DNA of 64,000 bases, taken from contig NZ_CP022372.1 of NCBI RefSeq assembly GCF_002220095.1, positions 4,436,501 through 4,500,500 of the forward strand. The letters are read 5' to 3'. The position numbers and the translations under genes were made by a program. Below, piece after piece: positions 56,048-64,000 of the stretch. Within the stretch, counting starts at the first letter, position 1. Each line of letters opens with the position of its first letter. Source of the DNA: Bosea sp. AS-1. Its GTDB lineage: Bacteria; Pseudomonadota; Alphaproteobacteria; Rhizobiales; Beijerinckiaceae. The notes beneath the pieces are model-generated. The model did not search any database and was not told the DNA's origin. It saw only the letters and a list, made by a program, of their open reading frames with translations.

Positions 56048-56751
56048 CGGCTGCAGCGGCGGTTCCAGCGAAGACGAGCGAGGCCTTCATGCTGGGCCGG
56101 CTCGCGCTCGTGCCTGATCTCTCGGGCGCGCTCTGGCTGCCGGAAGAGCACACACTCGTCGTCGCCGATCTGCATCTGGAGAAGGGCTCGTCCTACGCGG
56201 CGCGCGGCGTCATGCTACCACCCTATGATTCGACCGCGACGCTGGCAGCGCTCGCAGCCGCGATCCGGCGCCACCAGCCGGCCCGTGTGATCGCGCTGGG
56301 CGACTCGTTCCACGACCGCGACGCAGAGAGCCGCCTTGCGCCGGAAACGGTCGCCGCGCTGCGGCTGATGCAGCAGGGCCGCGACTGGCTCTGGATTACG
56401 GGCAACCACGACCCCGCCATCAGCCGCGCCATGGGCGGCGAGAGTGCCGATAGCCTCGTGCTTGCCGGTGTCACGCTGCGCCACGAACCATCCGCTTCCG
56501 AAAGCGGATACGAGATCGCCGGCCACCTTCATCCCGCAGCAAAAGTCAGGATGCGCGGACGGGCCGTCCGGCGCCGCTGCTTCGCCTTGTCGGCACGCCG
56601 CTGCGTGATGCCGGCGATGGGGGCCTATGCCGGCGGCCTCAACCTGCGCGACGTGGCCTTCCGGCCGCTGTTCGGCGGGGAACTGAGCGCGCATCTCATC
56701 GGCGACGGCCGTCTTTTCCGGATTGATCCACGGTTATTGCTGCCGGATTGA
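56044..56751 (+). CDS. pdeM: Ligase-associated DNA damage response endonuclease PdeM
   Basis: 235 aa calcineurin-like phosphoesterase. Metal motifs VVADLHLEKGSSYA, IALGDSFHDRDAE, TGNHDPAIS and IAGHLHPAAKV. Corresponds to TIGR04123. Its 4-base overlap with the helicase gene implies co-translation; a helicase-nuclease partnership that prepares ends for the ligase is the expected role. The tRNA-Thr follows 108 bases later. Confidence 0.93.
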   Translation: MTAAAAVPAKTSEAFMLGRLALVPDLSGALWLPEEHTLVVADLHLEKGSSYAARGVMLPPYDSTATLAALAAAIRRHQPARVIALGDSFHDRDAESRLAPETVAALRLMQQGRDWLWITGNHDPAISRAMGGESADSLVLAGVTLRHEPSASESGYEIAGHLHPAAKVRMRGRAVRRRCFALSARRCVMPAMGAYAGGLNLRDVAFRPLFGGELSAHLIGDGRLFRIDPRLLLPD

Positions 56752-56859
56752 GAGAGCGGGTTGCGTCCGCCCCGCGCTTGTGGCATCAGGGCGCCGCTTC
56801 GCAACGAAGCCGCGCCGCAAACGCCCTTGGCGAGAGCCCGCGACTTGGCTGACGATCCT

Positions 56860-56934
<75 letters not shown>

Positions 56935-57009
56935 TCAGCTTTTCAAGTGCTTAGCGGCAGCCGGGCCCCTTTCGTTTTCATCAGACATACGTCGCTTGGC
57001 GCAGAATTA

Positions 57010-57258
57010 TCACGCCACCAGCTTGCAGAGGTTCACCTGGACCTCTTCCTTCTGGGCTTGGGTCAGCACGTTCCGCGAGAACATCGCCGCGATCCGCACG
57101 CCCTTGAATCCGTGCTGGAAGTTGTGGCTCATGATCGTGGCATCGTCGGTGCTGTCGACCACGACGGCGTTCCGATTGATCGCGACCGAGCCATCCATAT
57201 GCCCCAGCGGCGTCTCTCCGATGCTCACCGTCGACGTGTTGGTGGCCTGGCGGGCCAA
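57010..57258 (-). CDS. Hypothetical small protein downstream of tRNA-Thr
   Basis: 82 aa (MARQATNTSTVSIGETPLGH through TQAQKEEVQVNLCKLVA). No family recognised. The polar, evenly mixed composition and coherent strand-like segments (SVAINRNAVVVDSTDD; GVRIAAMFSRN) make it more plausible than a random frame, but no strong ribosome binding site is seen. It sits in the gene-poor stretch 56935-57406 between the tRNA and the acetyltransferase; nothing else is supported there. Confidence 0.35.
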   Translation of the reverse strand: MARQATNTSTVSIGETPLGHMDGSVAINRNAVVVDSTDDATIMSHNFQHGFKGVRIAAMFSRNVLTQAQKEEVQVNLCKLVA

Positions 57259-57406
57259 TCTCGGGAAGTGGCGCTACTTGCTCTCAGGCAGGCCACCTTG
57301 ATCAACAACACGACTATAATCAACGCAAGCAGCACGTGGTGCTCGAGATCTATCAGGAAATATTCAAGAGCCGAGGTTGGATCTGAGCGGGTGAGCCGGC
57401 CTTGTC

Positions 57407-58126
57407 CTATTCCTGCGATTGCACGGTCCAGTTGCCATACAGGCAAAAACCGGCCGATCGCGCCAATGCGGCCGAAGCTCTATTGTCCAACTGGCAGCGA
57501 AATTGCGGATGAAATCCCTTCCGGATGGCATAGGCGGCCATGGCACGCACGACGTCTCGCGCGAAGCCGCGGCCGCGCTCTGTTGGAAGCGTAACGACAC
57601 CCATGTCCGCGAGCGATGAATTTTGCCACGGATACATGCTGCCGGCTGCCACGAGCCGCCCATTCGCCAGGGCGCCAAAAACCGCCCAATGATCGAGTTC
57701 CACATAGGCGGCGTCGAGATCGTCGGGAGCAATTGCAGCTTCAAAGGCTTTGAACAGGTCGGCATCCGCCTGGCCGAGCTGTCTCACCAGGTCCGGTGTG
57801 GGTGCCACGAGCAGCCGTCCAGTCTCCCCCTCCGAACAATAGAAGACGTGGTCAGTGCCATGAAGCGCGACGCCATTTTTCGACAGCGCCTCGCGGAGCG
57901 CTCCAATCGTCCAGCTCGGCTTGGGGTGCCCAATTCGCGCGCCAACAGCGGTGGTGGTGACAACCCGGACTTCTTCGCCTTCGTGTTCAAGGATCATGGA
58001 GCCCAGCTTTTCGTCGAGATCATCCCGCAGCGTGATCTGAAGCCCTGAGGCCACTTGTCTCGGTTTGCCGAATTGCTCGTTCCAAAAATTTTCAATCTGG
58101 GGCGAGAATGCTGCTGAGGGTTTCAT
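57407..58126 (-). CDS. GNAT family N-acetyltransferase
   Basis: 239 aa from ATG 58126. The C-terminal half is a GNAT domain with acetyl-CoA motif A DMGVVTLPTERGRGFARDVV and AFARSAGFCLYG-like end (ALARSAGFCLYGNWT). The N-terminal half (IENFWNEQFGKPRQVASGLQ) resembles the double-domain acetyltransferases in which only the C-terminal copy binds acetyl-CoA. Substrate unknown. Codon use looks less GC-biased than in the genes before the tRNA, consistent with acquisition. Confidence 0.82.
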   Translation of the reverse strand: MKPSAAFSPQIENFWNEQFGKPRQVASGLQITLRDDLDEKLGSMILEHEGEEVRVVTTTAVGARIGHPKPSWTIGALREALSKNGVALHGTDHVFYCSEGETGRLLVAPTPDLVRQLGQADADLFKAFEAAIAPDDLDAAYVELDHWAVFGALANGRLVAAGSMYPWQNSSLADMGVVTLPTERGRGFARDVVRAMAAYAIRKGFHPQFRCQLDNRASAALARSAGFCLYGNWTVQSQE

Positions 58127-58865
58127 GATCGCGCTGGTTAGATGGACGTAGGCTGAGTTTCGGCACCTATATGCCATCGAACCTGACGTCGACATTGCGC
58201 ATTTCCCTCATAGCGGAGTGGAGCTTTCGGAGCGCGCCGCAATTTACGAGTAAAGCAAGCCGATTGCGGGTGGCGATGTTACCGGCCGCAGCGACATCAA
58301 CAGGGCGATGGCGACCTCCTGCAAACGCCTTGCGGGGATATGTCGGCTCTACGTCTAGAATGGGCCGGAAGCGGGTGGAGAGCCACGGCCGAATAGCTAG
58401 GCATGAAGAACCAGCCAAGCGCCGCCACCAGAAGGGCTTCGGCATCTTAGAAGAAGATATACGCAGGAGGTCGTCGATCGGATCGCGGTTATCCGAATCT
58501 GCACAAAAGCTGCACGGAAATCCTGAAGTTCTGCCGAATCCGACCGAACCCACTGCAAACGGCAGGCGCATGGGTTGTGCGCATGGCGGACATCATCACT
58601 CCAGAACCCTTCTCGTCGAGGCTCCCTCGTCGGCTGGCCAGGGACGGCTGGTGGCTGGAGAGCATGGTGCCGACCGCCTGCGCCGAAATCCTCGCCTCCC
58701 GGCCCGGCTAGCCGCTGCCGCTGGCGATTCCAACCGAGATCGACAACCATTGGCAGGAGCATCCGCGGGCAGCGCTGCGCCTGTCGTTTTCGGGGTCTTT
58801 CGCCTGTTGGGCGACCTGTCGCGTGCCAGCAAATTCGATCGGTATGTCCGCCTGAGCCTTTCGCT
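58127..58865. other. 739-base stretch without a convincing gene
   Basis: Several short frames exist on both strands, but none shows a recognisable domain or good start. On the plus strand a frame beginning at the ATG near 58583 (MADIITPEPFSSRLPRRLAR...) stops after about 42 codons and resumes in frame with LPLAIPTEIDNHWQEHPRAA, which may be the remains of a decayed gene. No insertion-sequence ends were found by eye. Confidence 0.5.
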
Positions 58866-61694
58866 TCACCAGGTCACGCGCAAGCCTGCGGTTGCCGCAT
58901 GGGCGGTGAGGTCGCGATTCAGGCGCAGGTCGTAGTCGGCGAACAGGGTGAACCTGCGGTCGAGCCGCAGCGAAAGGCCGGCGCCGAGGACGGCGCTGTC
59001 GCGGGCGATCCGAGCGCCCTGCACCGCAAAGCTTGCGGCAGGTGCGCCGGTGAAGGAGGCGTCCAGCACCATGTCGCCATCGCCGAACTCGTGCTGCCAG
59101 CGTCCACGCGCCTCGACCGCGAGTCGCCCGGCGTCAATGTCGAAGCTTTTTGCGAACCGCAGGCCGAGGCTGCCGAGCAGGCTCTGCGCCAATTGCGACC
59201 GGGTCGCCAATCCAATGCTCCCTGCCCCGACCTCGGTGAAACCGTCCTGGCTTAGATATGTGTAACGCAACCCTGCCAGCGGCTCGATCGTCGACCAGCC
59301 CAGATCGATGCGATAGCCAGCCTCCAGCGCGGCGCTGAAGCGGTCGCCCTCATAGGTGGCGCGCGCCCGGCGCGCCACGGACCCGAAGGCAATGCTGCGC
59401 TCGCTGTCGAAGTTGAGGCGGGCATAGCTCATAATGCCGTCGAACCGCAGCGGTCCGTCCGCATAGCTGCCATAGAGTGCGCCCTCATAGGCCTTGACGC
59501 TGCCTTTGCCGTCAAAATTGCGGAAATCCGCATCCAGGTTCGAATAGCCGAAGCTGGCACCGCCCAGGAACGAAGGTGCAAGCTGCCGGTCGACACCGCC
59601 GATCACGCCGCCGCCGCGATAGTCGCCGCCGCCGGCATTGACATCGCCGCCGAGGCGGCCGAACAGGCCGTAGCCGCGCAGCCAGGTGCCGCCTTCCGAC
59701 GCGGACGAACCAGGCGGAAGCGTCTTCAGCATGGCCGTCAGCGGCTCACCCGGTGCGGCCGATGCATAGGCCATCGCTACACCCCCGCCGCCCGGTTCCG
59801 CCTGCCCCGATCGGAGCGCGGCGAGGCGCTGCTCGATCATTCCCGCAAAGGGAGCGAAGCCGCCCAACGCCAGCGTGCCGAGATTGGCAGAAACCTCGCC
59901 GGAGAGCGCGGCGAATGCGCGTTGTGCGCCAGAGCGCGATCCGGCCGACTGCAACACTCCAGCCACTCCGAGCAGGTCGGTATCGGCGCCGGCGAGCCCG
60001 CGCTCCAGCCCAGCGGCGACGGCGCACTGGTTGGCGCTTACGCAGACTCCCGGCGTGTCGAACGGGAGGGTGCGGATGTCGAGATAGGCGACATTCGGCT
60101 CGTATCGCAGGCTCGCCTCGACAAAAGCGGCCGTACCATCGCCGGCCGGCCCCTCGACTCCATCGAAGCGGCCGGCGATCCCCTGCCCCGCCCGCAACAC
60201 TGGCGCACTGAGATAGCGTGGCAGGAGCTTGTTCTCGCCGGAGAAGGCGACGAGGCCGGCGAGGCTAGCCGTGCCGGTGACGGCGAGATGGTTGACGCCG
60301 CGATCCCCGTCGATCTGCTGAACCAGCACACCACCGGGCTGCTGCATGTAGTTGCCGTTGATCGTCAGCATGCCGACGGCATGCTCGTCGCCGGCCCAGA
60401 CGGCGCCGGCATTGTCGACGGAGCCGTTGATCACGCCCGTTCCGGCCAGGACACCGAAGCTACCGATGCTGGTCGGCGAGGCGATGCTGCCGATCACCGA
60501 AAGGAATCCGCCCTCGACCCGCGTCGCCCCGGCATAGGAGCTGTTGCCGGTCAACACGAGCGCGCCGGCACCGCGCTTCACCAACCCGCCGGCACCGACG
60601 ATGTCGTTCCCGAAGACGGCGATGCCCGCCGGCTGCTCCACGACGAAGTCCCCCCAGTCGAAGCGGCCGGGGCCACGCACCGCCTTGCCGACATCGAGCA
60701 AACCGTAGCCGAAAACGTCGTCGACGCCCGGCGCGCCGATGTCCACAGCCGTTCCGAGCAGGGTCTGGCGCACCTGGTCGGCCGTGAAGAACGGAAACAT
60801 CTGCCAAACCAGCGCCGCGGCGCCCGAGACATGCGGCGCTGCGAAAGAGGTGCCATCGACCTTGGTGTAGCCCCCGTTGACGGCAGCGACGATGATGGGA
60901 TCGTCCGGAAACTCGTCATACCAGTCGCCGCCGCCCGGCGCAGAAAGGCACCAATTCTTCGCGACGCCGCAAACATTGCTGTAGGCGGGCAGATAGCCCG
61001 GCCCGATTGCCGTGACGGCGAGCCAACCCCGCTCCAGTTCCGAGAAGTGGTGGGGCAAGCCGGCTTCGAGGAATGGCTGGCTCAGTCCGTCGTTCCCGGT
61101 GGCCCAGACCATGAGCGCCCCCGCTTGCACGGCCTTGCGATAAGCAGGCAGTTCAGCGGACATTCCCGCCACGATTTCCTGAGGCGTCACCGCCGTGATC
61201 GGCCAGGTCGTTCCCCAGCTAACGTTGATGATCCGCACGCCCTGCGCCATCAGGCCGTCGATGGCTCTCGGCACGTAGGAGGGCTTGAAATCGCTGCCGG
61301 CCCCGATGCCTGCACCCACGACCGTCGCCCCCGGCGCGACGCCGTGGATGCCGACGCCATCCCGGTTACCGACGAGCACCGACGCAACGCCGACGGCATG
61401 CTCATCGGGCGCGGCCGCGCTGCTTCCCACGGTATAGTCGTAACCACCGGCAAAACGCCCGATCAGCTCACTATGCCGATCGAAGGCAATTCCGCCCTCC
61501 ATCTGCCCGATGACTATGCCTCGGCCATCGACGCCCCGCGCATAGGCCTGCGCGGCATTGATGAAGTCGAGGCCCCATTGCGCCCGGTACTCCGGCGTCC
61601 GCCAGCTTTCCGGATCGGTTGCGGGACCTGCCGATTGGGCGAGCGCTGCGCTGGTCAAAACCGTCGTCAGCAGCAGGGCAACAACGGCAGGCAT
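58866..61694 (-). CDS. Subtilisin-like (S8) autotransporter with Glu in place of the catalytic Asp
   Basis: 942 aa from ATG 61694; GTG 61709 or TTG 61787 are alternative starts. Signal peptide (AVVALLLTTVLTSAALA-Q), S8 domain with His99 in DEHAVGVASVLVG, oxyanion Asn in WATGNDG and Ser283 in DGTSFAAPHVSG. At the Asp site the sequence is IGQMEGGI, giving Glu66 (codon GAG at 61497-61499). A passenger repeat follows (LVLTGNSSYAGATRVEGG), then a C-terminal 12-strand autotransporter barrel of about 270 residues ending LRVTW. Secreted to the cell surface. Lies alone in the post-tRNA region. Confidence 0.9.
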   Translation of the reverse strand: MPAVVALLLTTVLTSAALAQSAGPATDPESWRTPEYRAQWGLDFINAAQAYARGVDGRGIVIGQMEGGIAFDRHSELIGRFAGGYDYTVGSSAAAPDEHAVGVASVLVGNRDGVGIHGVAPGATVVGAGIGAGSDFKPSYVPRAIDGLMAQGVRIINVSWGTTWPITAVTPQEIVAGMSAELPAYRKAVQAGALMVWATGNDGLSQPFLEAGLPHHFSELERGWLAVTAIGPGYLPAYSNVCGVAKNWCLSAPGGGDWYDEFPDDPIIVAAVNGGYTKVDGTSFAAPHVSGAAALVWQMFPFFTADQVRQTLLGTAVDIGAPGVDDVFGYGLLDVGKAVRGPGRFDWGDFVVEQPAGIAVFGNDIVGAGGLVKRGAGALVLTGNSSYAGATRVEGGFLSVIGSIASPTSIGSFGVLAGTGVINGSVDNAGAVWAGDEHAVGMLTINGNYMQQPGGVLVQQIDGDRGVNHLAVTGTASLAGLVAFSGENKLLPRYLSAPVLRAGQGIAGRFDGVEGPAGDGTAAFVEASLRYEPNVAYLDIRTLPFDTPGVCVSANQCAVAAGLERGLAGADTDLLGVAGVLQSAGSRSGAQRAFAALSGEVSANLGTLALGGFAPFAGMIEQRLAALRSGQAEPGGGGVAMAYASAAPGEPLTAMLKTLPPGSSASEGGTWLRGYGLFGRLGGDVNAGGGDYRGGGVIGGVDRQLAPSFLGGASFGYSNLDADFRNFDGKGSVKAYEGALYGSYADGPLRFDGIMSYARLNFDSERSIAFGSVARRARATYEGDRFSAALEAGYRIDLGWSTIEPLAGLRYTYLSQDGFTEVGAGSIGLATRSQLAQSLLGSLGLRFAKSFDIDAGRLAVEARGRWQHEFGDGDMVLDASFTGAPAASFAVQGARIARDSAVLGAGLSLRLDRRFTLFADYDLRLNRDLTAHAATAGLRVTW

Positions 61695-61892
61695 AGCTCG
61701 GACAGGCACAGGCGCAACCTCGGGGTAGGCACCCTCCTCGCGGAGGATCGAGGCTGACAGCTTTGCGGTTCGGCCCACGCCGCTCAATACCGCAGATGCC
61801 GCAGTTCACAACTTAAGATCGCAACACCTGGAATCCTCCCGTGGGCAGAGCACCCCGGTAGCCTTCTCAGGCCTGCGGCCATGCAAGGGCGC

Positions 61893-62567
61893 TCAGCCTC
61901 CCACCATGACATCCGCCAAGCTGTAGCAGTGACTTCCCTGATAGGCGTTCCGGCCGCGGTTCATGTGCGTCAGGTTGAAGGTCCGAATGGCGGTCACAAT
62001 CCGTGGTGCCGCCAGGAAACAGCGAATGGAGGCGGAGCTCCGGACATTGATGCCGAACATATCTGCGCCGCGTGGGAGGAAGTAGCTGATGTCCTCGGGC
62101 CTCGTGACGCAATGCTTGAGGACATCTTCGTCCAGATGGTCCTGTTGGGGCGATTGATCCGCGGTGAAATCCGAGAGGTGCACCAGGAAGCGCGCACGGA
62201 TGCCCTCGCCATCCGCATAGAGCGTGAACAGCTCCATCCAGCTCGCATTGACGCGGGTCAGCGGCTTGTCGGACGTCGACGGCAGGCATGAAACCGACCA
62301 GAAGTGACGCTCGCTCAGACGCGGGACGGGAATGCAGTTCTGGCCGTAGAACTTGAGGATATCCAGAACCTCTTGCGCCTGCGGATGGCGAAGCAGCTTT
62401 TGAAAGCGCGGAACATATTTGAGCCGCAGTTCGAGCGACTCCGAGCGTCCGTCGGCGTCGCGCAAGTCGACCTTGCCGTCTATCCAGTCGCGCTGCTGCT
62501 CGAGGCCCAGAAATTGGCACAGGCCAGTGGTGGCGCGGCGAGGCGTCGTGCTCGTGTCAGCTGCCAT
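61893..62567 (-). CDS. Hypothetical protein, Cys-containing, unknown family
   Basis: 224 aa from ATG 62567 (ATG 62591 is also possible). No domain recognised. Features: an N-terminal Thr/Arg-rich part, a helical segment RFQKLLRHPQAQEVLDILKF, then a mixed region with NCIPVPRLSERHFWSVSCLP and a C-terminal FNLTHMNRGRNAYQGSHCYS. No signal peptide or membrane helix. Isolated between the autotransporter and the dehydrogenase, same strand as both. Probably a real gene given its length and balanced composition. Confidence 0.55.
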   Translation of the reverse strand: MAADTSTTPRRATTGLCQFLGLEQQRDWIDGKVDLRDADGRSESLELRLKYVPRFQKLLRHPQAQEVLDILKFYGQNCIPVPRLSERHFWSVSCLPSTSDKPLTRVNASWMELFTLYADGEGIRARFLVHLSDFTADQSPQQDHLDEDVLKHCVTRPEDISYFLPRGADMFGINVRSSASIRCFLAAPRIVTAIRTFNLTHMNRGRNAYQGSHCYSLADVMVGG

Positions 62568-62654
62568 GCGAGATCCATCTATGCCAGGCATTGCCGTGGG
62601 TTTGGCGGCATCATGGATCAGTCCCTGGACAATATACGGCCGTAGTCCTCGTCG

Positions 62655-63731
62655 TCACGCCATCCGCAGGGCCTCCGCGACGAGCGCTCCGAAACGTTTC
62701 GTGCCGGTCTTCCCGCCAAGGTCGGGGGTGCGCGAGGCAGGGTCGGTCAGCACGGTGTCGATCGCCTGATCGATCGCGTGGAAAGCCTGCTCGAAGGCGG
62801 GAAGCTCGCGCGTCTCGCCCAGCCACTGGAGCAACATGCCGCAAGACAGCATCATCGAGACCGGGTTCGCCTTGTCCTGGTTCTGGATATCGGGCGCCGA
62901 ACCATGCTGGGCCTGCGCGCAGCAGTGCGTGTCGCTCGCCATCATCGAGCCTGCGAGACCCAGGCTGCCGGACAGCTCACTGGCCAGATCCGAGATGATG
63001 TCGCCATAGAAGTTGGTCGCGCAGATCACGTCGAACCGCTCCGGGCTCCGCACGAGGTGAGCCGTCGAGGCGTCGATCAACAGGTCGTCGAGCTGCACTT
63101 CCGGGAACTCCGCCGCGACCTTGCGAACCTCGCGCAGGAACAGGCCGTCCGTCTGGTGGAAGCTGTTGACCTTGTGAACCGCAGTCACCTTCTTGCGGCG
63201 CTTGGCCGCGAGCTCGAAGGCGCGCCTGGCGATACGGTTGGAGCAATGCGCCGTGATCTTGCGCAGTGAGATCGCCATGTCGGGAGACGGCATCAACTCG
63301 GCCCAGCCGAGATGCATGTTGCGGTCGGGATAGAAGCCCTCGGTGGCCTCGCGCATGATGACAAGGTCCATCGTCTTGCCCGGCTTCATGTTGGACTCGA
63401 TGAAGGGGCGCGTGCGGGCCGGGCGCACATTCGCATAGAGATCGAGGCCAATGCGGAAGCCGGCGGACACGTTGCGCCCCCCCTTCTCCGGTGCTGGGTA
63501 GTCGGCATGCGACTGTGTGCCGAGGACCACGCCATCGAAGTCGTTGCGCGCCCGATCCAAGACGCTTTCGCGCAGGGTGCTGCCGTATTTTTCCAGGCTC
63601 TTGAAGCCGACATCGTCGTATTCGAACTGAAGATCGAGACCAAACCGGTCGCTTGCGACCTCGAGGACGGCCATGGAGGCGGAAACGATCTCCGGACCGA
63701 TGCCGTCACAGGGCAGGACGAGAATCTTCAT
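62655..63731 (-). CDS. Isocitrate/isopropylmalate dehydrogenase family protein (tartrate/IPM dehydrogenase type)
   Basis: 358 aa. Family motifs: LPCDGIGPEIVSASMAVLEV, substrate Arg in ANVRPARTRPF and MREATEGFYPDRN, Lys in VTAVHKVNSFHQTDGLF, and metal-binding Asp in FYGDIISDLASELSGSLGLA. NAD-dependent oxidative decarboxylase of a 2-hydroxy acid. The differences from LeuB (NSFHQTDG) and the divergent GntR regulator suggest a catabolic enzyme such as tartrate or another malate-type dehydrogenase; leucine synthesis is less likely. Confidence 0.88.
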   Translation of the reverse strand: MKILVLPCDGIGPEIVSASMAVLEVASDRFGLDLQFEYDDVGFKSLEKYGSTLRESVLDRARNDFDGVVLGTQSHADYPAPEKGGRNVSAGFRIGLDLYANVRPARTRPFIESNMKPGKTMDLVIMREATEGFYPDRNMHLGWAELMPSPDMAISLRKITAHCSNRIARRAFELAAKRRKKVTAVHKVNSFHQTDGLFLREVRKVAAEFPEVQLDDLLIDASTAHLVRSPERFDVICATNFYGDIISDLASELSGSLGLAGSMMASDTHCCAQAQHGSAPDIQNQDKANPVSMMLSCGMLLQWLGETRELPAFEQAFHAIDQAIDTVLTDPASRTPDLGGKTGTKRFGALVAEALRMA

Positions 63732-63871
63732 TTTGGATTTCCTCTGACGCAGTCGCTGCCTTTAATTGGCTATTGCATCGTATAAAACCAATGATGGGTC
63801 AAGGTGGCATCAGCGATTTGCCATCCCGCCTGTGACCTGCGATCACTCGTGAAGTTCGAACGGCGCAACTC

Positions 63872-64000
63872 ATGTCCAATAGTCCTCTCGCTCTTCGCAT
63901 CGCCAACGACATTGTCGCGCGCATTGGGATGGGGGAGTTCGACACAGGATCGCATCTGGCGACCGAGGCCCTGGCCAAGCGCTTTGAAGTCTCACGTTCG
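63872..64000 (+). CDS. GntR-family regulator, N-terminal fragment cut by the window end
   Basis: 43 codons visible from ATG 63872. The start of a GntR winged helix is clear: LALRIANDIVARIGMGEFDT, then HLATEALAKRFEVSRS. Divergent from the dehydrogenase gene, 140 bases between the starts; it very likely controls it. The effector domain, and so the subfamily, lies outside the window. Confidence 0.82.
   Translation, partial: MSNSPLALRIANDIVARIGMGEFDTGSHLATEALAKRFEVSRS

Noticed and set aside
56790..56816. Hairpin (GGCGCCGCTTCG / CGAAGCCGCGCC) after pdeM
   Set aside because: One mismatch and no T-run, so not a convincing terminator; it could equally be random in GC-rich DNA.
57225..57446. A 73-codon minus-strand frame with one hydrophobic stretch
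   Set aside because: It overlaps both the 57010-57258 frame and the end of the acetyltransferase gene, and has an Arg/Pro-rich tail typical of chance frames.
59922..61757. A 611-codon open frame on the plus strand opposite the autotransporter
   Set aside because: The autotransporter on the other strand has a signal peptide, S8 motifs and a barrel; this frame has none.
63765..63792. ATTGG-N18-CCAAT inverted repeat between the dehydrogenase and GntR genes
   Set aside because: Short arms with a long spacer, unlike known GntR operators (compact dyads); too weak to annotate.
56935..64000. Search for a copy of the tRNA-Thr 3' end (attachment site) and an integrase
   Set aside because: Neither was found by eye in the window, so no attR site or island boundary is annotated.

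Overview
The window looks like a chromosomal segment of a high-GC alphaproteobacterium of the order Hyphomicrobiales (Rhizobiales). A Bosea-like or related genus is my best guess. The reasons are the murA / DUF2948 / hisD / UPF0262 / low-molecular-weight phosphatase order, DUF6460 and DUF6295 proteins, a membrane-anchored class I cytochrome c next to kdsB-pheA, a dispersed rhizobial-type intergenic repeat, and uniformly GC-rich third codon positions. The genus is inference; no rRNA is present.

Layout. 1-6.9 kb: the end of a CaiB/BaiF CoA-transferase overlapping a ThDP enzyme, a small secreted protein, a cytochrome b561/YceI pair, an HdeD-like membrane protein, and transaldolase with an SDR. 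7.0-9.9 kb: an Fe3+-type ABC binding protein and fused permease without a local ATPase. 9.9-15.1 kb: a LysR regulator divergent from a valine/isobutyrate catabolism cluster (methylmalonate-semialdehyde dehydrogenase, acyl-CoA dehydrogenase, 3-hydroxyisobutyrate dehydrogenase), with a second small secreted protein of the same family as the first inserted in it. 15.1-18.9 kb: NudC, an amidase coupled to an AtzH/HpxZ-like protein, a dienelactone hydrolase and DUF6295. 18.9-22.3 kb: an isoaspartate-methyltransferase homologue, pheA, kdsB and divergent cytochrome c with a clear terminator. 22.4-29.4 kb: a YejABEF-type peptide importer running into deoB.

29.4-33.5 kb: a multi-pass chemoreceptor translationally coupled to a small membrane protein, divergent from TadE/TadG-like pilus proteins. 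33.5-37.9 kb: the conserved murA-hisD-UPF0262 block. 38.3-44.8 kb: a co-oriented signalling run with an RpfF-like (DSF synthase) crotonase, a membrane PAS-GGDEF-EAL protein, a flavoprotein that has lost its redox disulfide, and a histidine kinase. 44.8-48.2 kb: an S24-type repressor with a palindromic candidate operator, DUF952, pyrD, DUF6460 and a LuxR-type response regulator.

48.3-56.8 kb holds all four parts of the ligase-associated DNA damage response set (ATP-dependent ligase, metallo-beta-lactamase exonuclease, Lhr-like DEXH helicase, PdeM phosphoesterase), interleaved with an SGNH hydrolase, a TPR-methyltransferase and a YkvA-like protein. A tRNA-Thr(GGT) at 56.9 kb marks a change in character. 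Beyond it lie a gene-poor stretch, a GNAT acetyltransferase, a subtilisin autotransporter whose catalytic Asp is replaced by Glu, an unknown Cys-rich protein, an isocitrate/isopropylmalate-type dehydrogenase and the start of a GntR regulator. This looks like accessory DNA next to a tRNA, though no integrase or duplicated tRNA end is visible.
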